Shown piece by piece: positions 33,443-41,214 of a stretch of 42,618 bases of DNA. Under the pieces are notes generated by a model. That model did no database searches. It saw nothing but the letters and a program-made list of their open reading frames with translations, and was not told where the DNA came from. The DNA is taken from the NCBI GenBank assembly GCA_021173225.1, contig JAJOLK010000021.1, positions 1 through 42,618 on the forward strand. The letters are read 5' to 3'. The first letter of the stretch is position 1. Each line of letters begins with the position of its first letter. A program made the translations under genes and the position numbers. This stretch comes from Phycisphaerales bacterium PN19_bin_20. GTDB taxonomy: Bacteria > Planctomycetota > Phycisphaerae > Phycisphaerales > UBA1924.

Positions 33443-34348
33443 ATGACCGGCCCGATCAACACCGCCGACGAGGGCAACTCCGCCGCCAACGCCGCGCCGC
33501 TGATCTTTTACGCCGCGGGGGTCAAAGCGCTCGACCGCGCGGCCGAGCTTGAGCTGGGGCTGAGCGAGGCGGCTCTGCTTGCGCGTGCTGGCGCGGCACT
33601 TGAGCGCGTTGCCCTGCGAATGCTTGGCGAAATGGCCAATCGGGGGGCGACAGGGGTGGGCACGGCGAGTGCTGGAGGTGTGGGCCCAGGAGTGTTAGTT
33701 CTGTGCGGGCCGGGGAACAACGGGGCCGACGGCCGCGCGCTGGCCGGCCTGCTGCTGGCGCGCGGGGTGCCGACGATGGTGGTCTCGCCACAGACTCAGC
33801 CGCCACCGCCACCGCAGTCGCAGCGCGGGCCTGAGCTTGAGGTTGTGCTTGAGCCTGAGCTGGTGGGCGATGGGCCGGTCGCGCTGGACATTCCAGGCGG
33901 GTGGTTTGGCGTGCTGATTGTTGATTGCCTGCTGGGCGTGGGGCTGAGCCGCGCGGTGACGGGCGCGCTGGCGGGGCTGATCGCGGCGGTCAATGAGCTT
34001 CGCACAGCGAGTGAGGGCGCTGAGAGTGGGCAGGCCGGAGTTGCAAGTGTGCGAGTGTTGGCATGCGACATCCCCAGCGGGCTGGACGCGAGCACAGGCG
34101 AGCCTCGGGCGCTGCTGCCGACGGGAACGGGCGCGTTACCGAACGGCACGTTGCCCTCGCGCGGGGTACTGGGCGCGATCATCGCGGACGTGACGCTGAC
34201 GTTCATGGGGCCCAAGCTGGGGATGCTGGCCCCGGGCGCTTCGCGGTGGTGCGGGCGGGTTGAAGTAGACATGCTGGACCTGCCCCGGGCGCTGCTGGCC
34301 CGCTTTGCGCAACCTCTGCTCGCCGGGGGCGGGCCGGGTCTACGCTGA
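33443..34348 (+). CDS. nnrE: NAD(P)H-hydrate epimerase (YjeF N-terminal domain)
   Basis: Interconverts the R and S forms of damaged NAD(P)H hydrate so that the dehydratase can repair them. 301 residues with the YjeF_N features: FYAAGVKALDRAAEL at the N-terminus, VLCGPGNNGADGRALAGLLL, the DCLLGVGLSR region and DIPSGLDASTG. The C-terminal dehydratase domain of the two-domain fusion is absent, so NnrD must be elsewhere. A proline-rich insert (QTQPPPPPQSQ) and an Ala/Glu/Ser insert lengthen it. Start at the ATG at 33443 because the long upstream frame overlaps the divergent gene; a GATGTT box ends 6 bases ahead, a possible weak leaderless -10. Confidence 0.9.
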   Translation: MTGPINTADEGNSAANAAPLIFYAAGVKALDRAAELELGLSEAALLARAGAALERVALRMLGEMANRGATGVGTASAGGVGPGVLVLCGPGNNGADGRALAGLLLARGVPTMVVSPQTQPPPPPQSQRGPELEVVLEPELVGDGPVALDIPGGWFGVLIVDCLLGVGLSRAVTGALAGLIAAVNELRTASEGAESGQAGVASVRVLACDIPSGLDASTGEPRALLPTGTGALPNGTLPSRGVLGAIIADVTLTFMGPKLGMLAPGASRWCGRVEVDMLDLPRALLARFAQPLLAGGGPGLR

Positions 34349-34383
34349 GAGCACGGGCGGGTGGCCCGGGCACAGGAGCGGCC

Positions 34384-34842
34384 ATGGCGGTGCGGATGGA
34401 GTTGTCGCGGATCCTGATCCGGGAGGTCAACGACCTGCCGCTGATCGAGCTGCGCGAGGTGCAGACGGTCGCGGACGAAGAGGGCGGCGACGGCGGGGTC
34501 TCGCAGGTCGAGGGCGGACGGAGCTTTCCGATCGTCATCGGGCTGCCCGAGGCGTACGCGATTGAGCGGGCCCTCAAGGGCACCAGCGTGCGGCGGCCGC
34601 AAACCCACGACCTCTTGGCCAGCGTGATAAAGGGGCTGGGCGGGACGCTCAAGGCCGTCGCGATCACAGACCTGACCGAGGGAACGTTCTTTGCCGAGCT
34701 GGTCGTGCAGACCGGCGACGGCAAGACGGTCCGGATCGACAGCCGACCCAGCGACGCGATCGCCATCGGGCTGGGCGGGGGCGTGCCGATCTATGTCGAG
34801 GAGCATGTGCTGAAGGCGGCCAAGGATGACAACGCGGCGTAG
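34384..34842 (+). CDS. Bifunctional nuclease (BFN/DUF151) domain protein
   Basis: 152 residues, soluble. The BFN domain is recognised from FPIVIGLPEAYAIERALKG, RPQTHDLLASVIKGLG, TFFAELVV, and IDSRPSDAIAIGL followed by VPIYVEEHVL. Family members bind or cleave nucleic acids in plants and occur widely in bacteria with poorly known roles. An acidic/glycine insert (EEGGDGGVSQVEGG) lies between strands. Shine-Dalgarno AGGAG at 34374-34378 is 5 bases ahead of the ATG; TACGCT overlapping the nnrE stop (34341-34346) may be its -10, so it may be transcribed both with nnrE and alone. Confidence 0.9.
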   Translation: MAVRMELSRILIREVNDLPLIELREVQTVADEEGGDGGVSQVEGGRSFPIVIGLPEAYAIERALKGTSVRRPQTHDLLASVIKGLGGTLKAVAITDLTEGTFFAELVVQTGDGKTVRIDSRPSDAIAIGLGGGVPIYVEEHVLKAAKDDNAA

Positions 34843-34947
34843 CGCGCGGGCTTACGCTTCGGGCGCGCGGACGGCTTGTGGATGGCGCGCGTGTGGCCCG
34901 GTGCGCGTTTGCGGGCCGGGCGGCAAAGAACCAAGGGACCATTCGCC

Positions 34948-35565
34948 ATGGCGTGGATCAGCAAGAACAGCGGCGGGATGAAGATCGCTCGGCGGCCCGA
35001 GCCGTACCTGACGCCCGAGATCAAGGCCCACGCTGAGAAGCACATCCTGCCGCGCTATGAGCTGCGTCAGGGCGCGCTAATCCCTGTGCTGCACGAGGTG
35101 CAGCACGCAGCGGGCTGGCTGCCGTGGCAGGCGCTGGAGGAGGTCGCGCAGTTCATTGGCGTGGCGCCCAGCGAGGCGTGGGACACGGCGAGTTTTTACG
35201 AAGAGTTCTGGCTGCAGCCCAAGGGAACGCACGTGATTGCCGTGTGCCGGAGCATCGCGTGCGAGGTCTGCGACCACGCCGCGGTGACCAAGGCGGCCAA
35301 GGCCAAGCTGGGCATTGAGGTTGGCGACACGACCGACGATGGCGCCTTCACACTGATTGAGCTTGAGTGCCTGGGGCTGTGCGAGGGCGCGCCGGCGTGC
35401 CTGGTAGATGAGACCATGCACCTGAACGCGACGCCCGCGACAATCACGCAGGCCATTGACAAGCTGCGGGCCGCAGACTCTCACGGGCATGCGCATGGCG
35501 CCCACGGGCACGATCATCACGATCTCAAGGCCGGGCTTGAGCCCTGGGCGAAGCCCAAGGCCTGA
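34948..35565 (+). CDS. nuoE: NuoE-type 2Fe-2S (thioredoxin-like ferredoxin) subunit, stand-alone, His-rich tail
   Basis: 205 residues. NuoE/24-kDa family: N-terminal helical region (GALIPVLHEVQHAAGWLPWQ, then IGVAPSEAWDTASFYEEF) and the 2Fe-2S ligands in CRSIAC (C-x4-C) and CLGLC (C-x3-C), four Cys in all. In complex I or related NAD-dependent hydrogenases and formate dehydrogenases this subunit passes electrons from the FMN subunit. The C-terminus has an unusual His-rich stretch (SHGHAHGAHGHDHHD). No nuoF, hydrogenase or other nuo gene is near. The ATG at 34948 is chosen with AAGGGA 9 bases ahead; an earlier in-frame ATG at 34876 would add an unlikely Arg-rich tail. Confidence 0.9.
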   Translation: MAWISKNSGGMKIARRPEPYLTPEIKAHAEKHILPRYELRQGALIPVLHEVQHAAGWLPWQALEEVAQFIGVAPSEAWDTASFYEEFWLQPKGTHVIAVCRSIACEVCDHAAVTKAAKAKLGIEVGDTTDDGAFTLIELECLGLCEGAPACLVDETMHLNATPATITQAIDKLRAADSHGHAHGAHGHDHHDLKAGLEPWAKPKA

Positions 35566-35828
35566 CCGGGTCGGCCTGAGCCAAGCTTTCAGTTCGGGGC
35601 GAGCGGACCGCCGGACAGTTGAGCTGTCTCGAGAACCACTCGCGCGCGAGCGGGGTAGGCTGCGGTCTGTGACAATCAGGTCTCATGGAGGGCGGGGTCG
35701 CACAGGACGCAAGTCGCCCCTTCCGCCTTGCTCAAGGCGTTCGCTGCGGCACCTTCTCGGCGCATCACAACACCGAAGGGCGGCCCAGTCCCTTCGTCGT
35801 TGGCTTACTGCCTCGATCCCTCACACCC
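35566..35828 (+). other. Convergent gap with an isolated promoter-like box
   Basis: TAGGCT at 35656-35661 ends 7 bases before a GTG at 35669, which opens a 61-codon Arg-rich frame to 35854 that overlaps the end of the convergent gene. The frame does not look like a folded protein. A short antisense-directed RNA or a chance box are alternatives. CTCGCGCGCGAG (about 35640) is a perfect palindrome. Confidence 0.3.
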
Positions 35829-37139
35829 TTACTTCGCCTTTAGCGATTCCTTGATCTGCTCGGGCGTCACGGCCCCTTCAAAGACCGCCGCCACCTTGCC
35901 GTCGGCACCCAGCACGACGGTCGTCGGGAAGGCCCGTAAGCTGTAGGCCTCGATGGCCTTGCTGTCGGCGACGACGCCCGGGCCCAGTGACGCCACGCCT
36001 GTGAGGGCCTGCTTCATCAGCTCGGGCTTGACCATCTCGGCCCGCGAGCCGATCTGCACGAAGTTGACCTTGCTCGCCTCGACCCCGTCCGCCGCGCTCG
36101 CTGCGGCCTGCAGGCTGTCGAGGCTCTTGGGGAACATTGGGCTAAAGAACGTGAGCACCGCGGCCTTGCCCTCGAGCGCCTTCATGTCGAACGCCTCGCC
36201 GCCAGCGAGCGTGCCACTGAGCGTTGGGGCAAGCTGGCCGACCTGCGGCCCGCCCGGCTGGCTCATGGGCGGGGTCGTGACCCGCGGCATCGGATTCGCG
36301 GGGTTGGCTGGCGTGGGCTGCGCCGCAGGGCTCGCGGCCTGACGGTCTACCGCGTAGCCGGCGGGGACCTTGAGCTCCACATCGCTGAGCTTCATCCCGT
36401 CAACAACCTTGAGCCCTGAAAGCTCCCAGACCTGCGCGACGCGGCCCTTGTTGACGCGGGCCTGCTCGTACTTGCGCGGGAGCTTGTCACTCTTGGCGAT
36501 CCACACGCGCCGCTCGGTGTGGCCCTCTTTGATGATAACCTTGACGGCGTCGCACTCCACGCCGCCAATAGACTCGGTGCCAGTGACGCTCATCGCCATG
36601 CTGGTCATCTTGCCGTCAACCTCGGCCTGCCGCAGCTCGTCAATAAAGGGCTCGGCGTCAAACATCACCGGCGGGATCAGCAGCTGCTGCACGCGCCCGG
36701 CCTGGGTTACGCCCTCGGGCACCGGCGGGTTGTTGCTCACGGGGCGCTCAAGCAGCGCCTTGCGGGCATCGTCGAGCCACTGCACACGTGCGCCCTCGAT
36801 CATGGCGAAGTGGAAGTCGGGCGTCGGCAGCCCGGGGACCTCCAGCTTGCCCTTGCCGCTGAATGAGAACTGCGCGGGCGTCGCGCCGCGCATTGTCGTT
36901 AGCTCGCCCTCGCCACCGACGACAAAGCCGGGGATGTCAGTGGTCCGCTTCGCCTTGTAGCTCAGGCCTGTGCTGGCCTTGATTGCCTTGCTCGATGCGA
37001 TCAGAAGCTCGCGGGCGGCGGTCTGCTCGGGCGTATCGGCGCGGGCCGCGGGCATGAAGCTCACCAGCGCGGCGACCGCGCCAGCGCCCATCACCAAGCC
37101 CATGCCAGTGAACCCCGACGCGTTGATCCGTGAGAACAT
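35829..37139 (-). CDS. Exported LolA-like/DUF2092-like protein fused to a cysteine-less thioredoxin fold
   Basis: 436 residues with a signal peptide (GAVAALVSFMPAARA). Residues about 35-270 form a strand-rich LolA/LppX-type domain of the DUF2092 sort (LSYKAKRTTDIPG, ARVQWLDDARKALLERP, VWIAKSDKLPRKYEQ, VELKVPAGYAVDRQ). A Pro/Ala linker (SPAAQPTPANPANP) leads to a TlpA/redoxin-like domain (VGQLAPTLSG, AAVLTFFSPMFPKSLDSLQA, FPTTVVLGADGKV). The CxxC active site is replaced by MFPKS, so no thiol redox activity is expected; the cis-Pro loop FPTT is kept. Shine-Dalgarno CCAGGAG precedes the ATG by 8 bases. It lies downstream of a paralogue of its first domain, same strand, 140 bases away: a likely operon. 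Confidence 0.82.
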   Translation of the reverse strand: MFSRINASGFTGMGLVMGAGAVAALVSFMPAARADTPEQTAARELLIASSKAIKASTGLSYKAKRTTDIPGFVVGGEGELTTMRGATPAQFSFSGKGKLEVPGLPTPDFHFAMIEGARVQWLDDARKALLERPVSNNPPVPEGVTQAGRVQQLLIPPVMFDAEPFIDELRQAEVDGKMTSMAMSVTGTESIGGVECDAVKVIIKEGHTERRVWIAKSDKLPRKYEQARVNKGRVAQVWELSGLKVVDGMKLSDVELKVPAGYAVDRQAASPAAQPTPANPANPMPRVTTPPMSQPGGPQVGQLAPTLSGTLAGGEAFDMKALEGKAAVLTFFSPMFPKSLDSLQAAASAADGVEASKVNFVQIGSRAEMVKPELMKQALTGVASLGPGVVADSKAIEAYSLRAFPTTVVLGADGKVAAVFEGAVTPEQIKESLKAK

Positions 37140-37279
37140 GCCATCGACTCCTGGTAGTCCGCCTCGACGCCTTCAGCCCACACCACGACCTCAAACATAC
37201 GTTACACGCCAACTCAGACCGCTGGCTCAAACTGCTGGCTCACGCGGCGACAAATCGTCGCCATCGTGTCCCCTGCTTC

Positions 37280-38389
37280 TTACTTCTTGGGTTCCTTCGA
37301 GGGTTCCTTAGAGGGCGACTTCGAGGGTTCCTTGGAGGGGTTCTTCTTCTCCTCCTCGTCGCGCTCATGCTGCCGCTTCATCTCTTCCTCTTGCTCGGGC
37401 GTCATCGCCGGCACCGCCGGGGTTCGCTTAGAGGGCACGGGCTCAAGCTGCGGGGGGTTAGGGACCACCGGCGGCGGCGTCATCGACGGGTAGTCCGCCA
37501 CGGTCTTGGTGTCGGTCCTATACCCCGCCGGGGCTGCGAGTTTCACATCAGCGAGCTTGAACTCCTTTTCCATGCTCAGGTCGCTGAAGTCCAGCGTCTG
37601 CCCGCCCAGGCGCGACCCGCTGGCGTAGTTCAGCCGCACATAGCGGCGGGGGAGCTTATCGATGGCGCTGATGTACACGAGACGCTCGATGTTCCCGCGG
37701 TTCAAGACGGCCTTGATCACCAGGCACTCTTCGCCGTTGATGGTCTGGGGCTTCTCCATCGACAGGCTCACGGCGTCGATCTCCTGGCGGAACGGGTCAG
37801 TGTTCAGGAAGACCTCTTTGAAGGTGTTGTTGGGCAGCGTGACGCGTGAAACGCCAGACTCGGGCGCGCCCAGGGGACGCTCGTACAGCGTCTTGCCCGT
37901 GTACAGCGCAACCTGCTTGCCTTCCTTGGTCCCGCTCTCATCCTCAACCTGAAGCCACTGCACAGTCTTGCCCTCGAGCACGGCACCGACCACCTGCCGG
38001 CGCGGGAAGGCCGGCGCCTCATAGAACCCCTCAAGGCGATAGCTGACCACGCCCGCCGCCGAGCGCGAGAGCTTGACGCTCACCTCACCTCTGGTTTTGA
38101 TGCTGCCAAGCTCGGTGGCCTCCTTGGCCTTGAAGCTCATGCTGGTGATCGCCCTGACTGCCGCCGCCGCGTCCATCAGCGCTTGCTTGGCGGCAGGATC
38201 AGATACCGGGGCCGCCGTCGCCGGCGCGTCGGCCTTGGGCGTGTCGGCGTGCGCTGGCAACACGGTGCCGCACAGTGCGAGCACCAAGCCCGCCGCCGTC
38301 AAAGCCTGAGCCGAGCAACGCCGGAACCCGACGCGCTGAAAACCGGCACCCTGAAACCCCATACGCTGAAACCAAGTTTGCTGTGACAT
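37280..38389 (-). CDS. Exported LolA-like/DUF2092-like protein with charged KEPS tail
   Basis: 369 residues. Signal peptide after a repeated N-tail (FQRMGFQGAGFQRVGFRR, then AAGLVLALCGTVLPAHA). The main domain is a paralogue of the first domain of the next gene: SMSFKAKEATELGSI, TVQWLQVEDES, VYISAIDKLPRRYVR, VKLAAPAGYRTDTK. This is the shape of periplasmic lipid- or lipoprotein-binding LolA-like carriers, but the ligand is unknown. The C-terminus is Pro-rich and ends in KEPSKSPSKEPSKEPKK, coded by short DNA repeats at about 37287-37345. Shine-Dalgarno GCAGGAG lies 9 bases before the ATG. A 6-bp hairpin GGCGAC-aaatc-GTCGCC (37246-37262) lies between it and the downstream paralogue. Confidence 0.8.
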   Translation of the reverse strand: MSQQTWFQRMGFQGAGFQRVGFRRCSAQALTAAGLVLALCGTVLPAHADTPKADAPATAAPVSDPAAKQALMDAAAAVRAITSMSFKAKEATELGSIKTRGEVSVKLSRSAAGVVSYRLEGFYEAPAFPRRQVVGAVLEGKTVQWLQVEDESGTKEGKQVALYTGKTLYERPLGAPESGVSRVTLPNNTFKEVFLNTDPFRQEIDAVSLSMEKPQTINGEECLVIKAVLNRGNIERLVYISAIDKLPRRYVRLNYASGSRLGGQTLDFSDLSMEKEFKLADVKLAAPAGYRTDTKTVADYPSMTPPPVVPNPPQLEPVPSKRTPAVPAMTPEQEEEMKRQHERDEEEKKNPSKEPSKSPSKEPSKEPKK

Positions 38390-38706
38390 GACCGATCACT
38401 CCTGCGGGGGCCAAACGCGGCCCGCCGTGACAATGCTTTCGCCTTGGGGCACCGATATCGGGTCCCCGCTCCTCAACGCCAACCCCGGCAACATACGCCG
38501 AACGGGGCGCACGATCTTTAGGGCCCGATGGTAGGGGCACACGCATCGCGCCGCCGGGCCCTCGGCACCACGTCTTTCGGCCAAACCCGCCCGCGGATGC
38601 ACCCAAGAGTGCCCGAGGCCCCCACTGGCCTCTCGGCAGCCGCCCCTACGCTCCAGCTTTGGGGCCGGCGAGCGGTCAGACGAGGGCCTTGGTAGATGAG
38701 CTCTAG
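38390..38706. other. Divergent promoter region between the LolA-like gene and the CPBP gene
   Basis: No gene. On the minus strand TATGTT (about 38495) and TACCAT (about 38530) are -10 candidates for the LolA-like operon. A hairpin CCGAGGCC / GGCCTCTCGG lies at 38613-38636. Nothing decisive is seen for the plus-strand gene. Confidence 0.35.
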
Positions 38707-39696
38707 ATGAACTTTGCGCAAAGCCCGTCGCCGACCGACGCCGTGAGCACTCCCGCCACGGTCATCCCGAATCCGTCCGGGGCGCAGCCGAGCCCACCGA
38801 GCCCCTGGCTGCTCCCGGCCCTGACCATCACCCTGGCCATCGGGGCCCTGTGGCTGGCCGTGCGCCGCGGGTGGCTGATCGCGCGCGAGGCCGACGTGCT
38901 CGCCGCGGCCCGGCCCGGCCTGCCGCTGATCCTCGGCGTCGGGCTCTACTGCGCCGTGGCCCTCGCGGCCCTGACGGCCCAGGCGACGTTCCTGCCCCAA
39001 CCCCTCGCCGGTGCCGGGGCACCGATGCTGGCGGACTTTGCAACACAAGCCAAGGTGCTGCTAGTCACCTACGGCTTCGGCGCGCCAATGGCCCTTGGTT
39101 GCTGGTGGTGGTTCGCCAACCGATCGCTGACACAAGACGGCTTGCTTAGAGAGACAGCTGGCCGCCGGCTGGGCCTTGCGTCGGGCATTCAGCTCGGATT
39201 ACTCGCGGCACTGATCTGCGCGCCCCTGGTGCTCGGGGCCGGGCAGCTCGCGCAGCTTGTAGCTGGTTTGTTCAACGCACCGACCCCGCCGACGCTGGGG
39301 CACCAGACTCTGGCGGCATTGGCGGACGACACGCAGCCGCTGCTCTGGCGGGCGGTGGTCATCGGCGCGGTGGTGCTGGGCGTACCGATTGTTGAGGAGG
39401 TCTTGTACCGCGGATTCTTACAAACCACGGCCAGCCGAGGACTGTTCACCCTCGGCGTGACCGACGGCTCGCGCCCGAGTGTGTGGCCGGCGATCGTGCT
39501 GACGTCGGTGGTGTTTGTGGCGGCGCACGCGAGCGCGGTGCCGCGGGACGCGTGGCCCGGGGCGGCGGCCACGCTGCTGACGCTCTCACTGGCTCTGGGC
39601 CTGGTCCGCGCGCGCAGCGGCGGCGTAACGGCCCCGATCGTGATGCACGCGCTGTTCAACGCGGCAAACGTAACGGCGGCGATGATGCTGGGGTGA
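38707..39696 (+). CDS. CPBP (Abi/Rce1-like) family intramembrane metalloprotease
   Basis: 329 residues, inner membrane, about eight hydrophobic segments after a Pro/Ser-rich cytoplasmic or periplasmic tail. The CPBP motifs are intact: EE-x3-R in IVEEVLYRGF, F-x3-H in VFVAAH, and H-x3-N in VMHALFNAAN. The family covers Rce1-like CAAX processing, bacteriocin immunity and regulatory membrane proteolysis; the substrate here is unknown. The start at 38707 is the ORF start with ATG after TCTAG and no convincing Shine-Dalgarno. Divergent from the LolA-like pair; no bacteriocin-like gene is next to it. Confidence 0.9.
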   Translation: MNFAQSPSPTDAVSTPATVIPNPSGAQPSPPSPWLLPALTITLAIGALWLAVRRGWLIAREADVLAAARPGLPLILGVGLYCAVALAALTAQATFLPQPLAGAGAPMLADFATQAKVLLVTYGFGAPMALGCWWWFANRSLTQDGLLRETAGRRLGLASGIQLGLLAALICAPLVLGAGQLAQLVAGLFNAPTPPTLGHQTLAALADDTQPLLWRAVVIGAVVLGVPIVEEVLYRGFLQTTASRGLFTLGVTDGSRPSVWPAIVLTSVVFVAAHASAVPRDAWPGAAATLLTLSLALGLVRARSGGVTAPIVMHALFNAANVTAAMMLG

Positions 39697-40074
39697 GGGT
39701 GACGGCGCGGCGGTATAACGCGCTCTTGGCGCGGTCACGGCGAGCCCACGGCGAGCAAGAGACTGTCGGCTCAGTGGCGGTCATCGGTACAAACAACTAT
39801 TGCGACATCGGTACTCGAACCGCCAGAGCGCCACTTCGGGACTTTGGTTGGTCGGGGGCTAGATACGGGCACATTACGTGGCTGCCAAGGGTGCTGGCTC
39901 GCAACGGCTTTGGCCGGTGAAGCGAAACGGACCGGAGGCACCGGTAGCGCAGATACGCCGATCGTTGTATATCGGCGATCCTGGGACTTTGATGCTCAAA
40001 CACTCCTTGGCACGATAAGCAGCTGCGAGCTTGTCGCGGCCGTTGGGTGGCTGACCCTCTCACAGAGCCAATAA
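39697..40074. other. Gene-poor stretch with nested inverted repeats
   Basis: Short frames here have no recognisable content. AGTGGCGGT (39773-39781) pairs with ACCGCCA (39819-39825) and, shifted, with CGCCACT (39829-39835). GCCGAT-cgttgtat-ATCGGC lies at 39957-39976. By eye the base composition is less GC-rich than the surrounding genes. Confidence 0.4.
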
Positions 40075-40456
40075 CAACATCGAGATGAAATTCGCTTGGC
40101 CTGCACCTATCTCCGTGCACATGGCTTCGACGAGGCGGCCCATCTCCTGCGGACCGGGATGACGGCCTACAACGCGGCGCACCAGTTCTTCGACAGGCCG
40201 ACTTCCGTACATCTCCGGACGATGGCCCTCGCGCGCCTTCGGCTGCTCAACATCAGATACGCCGGCTACTACCCCGTAGTAATCGCCGACGCTTTCCTCG
40301 ATGCGTACCCGGGCCTATTCCCGAAGACCGGTTCTTAGGCTCTTTTGCTCTGACGACGCGTTCATATCTCCAGCGGTGCTGCTTTCGTTCGTAGAGCCCG
40401 ATCTCGCGCCGATCCCCGGGACGCGAGACCGGATTGGCCTGTGCAAACCACACTAG
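40075..40456 (+). pseudogene. Frameshifted remnant of a small conserved-type protein
   Basis: The frame from 40075 (after a stop at 40072) reads QHRDEIRLACTYLRAHGFDE, then AYNAAHQFFDRPTSVHLRTM and DAYPGLFPKT, and stops at 40336-40338. In the +1 frame the sense continues from about 40334 as LRLFCSDDAFISPAVLL, then SFVEPDLAPIPG, to a stop at 40454-40456. The combination (R-x-A-x-x-YLR near the start, a central H-x-T-x-x-x-AR-like helix, and a closing SP-x5-FVEPDLAP-P) resembles a family of uncharacterised proteins of 100-150 residues that I remember ending in EPDL-P. No ATG or GTG start exists: only ATT at 40090 or TTG at 40096. So both the start and the frame look broken, unless the shift is a sequencing error. 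Confidence 0.6.
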
Positions 40457-40561
40457 GACACCTTCTGTTCTGCGCAGATCCATGGCACGCTAGTGGATGT
40501 AGTGTCCCGCCCTACGCGGTTGTTCGGGCCGCCGCAATAGTACCCAGCTTCAGGAAGTCTC

Positions 40562-41149
40562 TTACGTAGCGTCGGCTGCTGACGCCCCGTGCCACGCATC
40601 GTTGAGGTTTCGGACCGCTTCTTCGGCGGCGGCGGGATTGAGAACTGGAACGTTGTCCGCGGCAAGATCGGCGACCACGGCGTGGGGGAGAAGCTCGCTT
40701 AGGGCCATAGTAAGGGGCGGGTATTCCTGGATGTGGCGCAGTGTCAGAACCGCCGTGGCCGAGTCGTTAAGCGCCAGCGCGGTGGTGTGGAGCATGGTGG
40801 CACACGCGGTGACGAAGCTCAAAGCCGCGCAGTCGTCGCGCAGCATGCGGGAGGCGGTCTCGCCGCGCATCTTGCCGTAAAGACCGGCTACCGCGCCGGC
40901 CACAGCCCCCAGCGTTTCCTTCACTACTCCGCCCGCGCTGGCCCCGCCAATGGCCGTCAGGTGAGCCTGAAGTTCGGCGTGATGGCGGGCGAGTACCGAT
41001 TTGAGGTTCTCGATCACCCGACCGGCGTGCGCGATCCGGCGGAGGTCGTCATTCTCGGCCTGCTTGGCGACCGCTTGCGACACATGGTCCACCACAGCGA
41101 TCAGGTCGCCGAGGTAGCTGCGGACAGTCTCATTAGGGGATGTGGCCAT
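40562..41149 (-). CDS. Helical protein of unknown function, possibly ferritin-like
   Basis: 195 residues, no signal or membrane anchor, almost entirely helical: YLGDLIAVVDHVSQAVAKQA, IENLKSVLARHHAELQAHLT, an Ala/Gly-rich hinge (GAVAGAVAGLYGKMRG), ASRMLRDDCAALSFVTAC, HTTALALNDSATAVLTLRH and a C-terminal tail. The arrangement of paired helices with His/Glu is reminiscent of ferritin-like or DUF892/PA2169-type stress proteins, but the metal ligand pattern is not clear, so I give no function. Start at the ATG at 41149 because GGAGA lies 5 bases upstream; the frame is open to 41263 but that extension is Arg/Cys-rich and unlikely. An operator-like dyad lies 37 bases upstream. Confidence 0.75.
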   Translation of the reverse strand: MATSPNETVRSYLGDLIAVVDHVSQAVAKQAENDDLRRIAHAGRVIENLKSVLARHHAELQAHLTAIGGASAGGVVKETLGAVAGAVAGLYGKMRGETASRMLRDDCAALSFVTACATMLHTTALALNDSATAVLTLRHIQEYPPLTMALSELLPHAVVADLAADNVPVLNPAAAEEAVRNLNDAWHGASAADAT

Positions 41150-41185
41150 GGGATTCTCCTTCAAAACAAAAGTGCATGAGGGATT

Positions 41186-41214
41186 GGTACGGAGTGAGCA
41201 TGCAAGCCCGTACC
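41186..41214 (-). promoter_or_regulatory. Operator-like dyad ahead of the helical protein gene
   Basis: GGTACGG (41186-41192) and CCGTACC (41208-41214) are exact inverted arms across 15 bases that include a central GCATGC palindrome. Minus-strand TTGCAT lies inside the spacer. Confidence 0.5.

Noticed and set aside
39797..40120. Minus-strand frame of 107 codons in the gene-poor stretch
   Set aside because: Cys/Arg/Ser/Pro-rich with no recognisable fold, no promoter or Shine-Dalgarno; not enough support for a gene.
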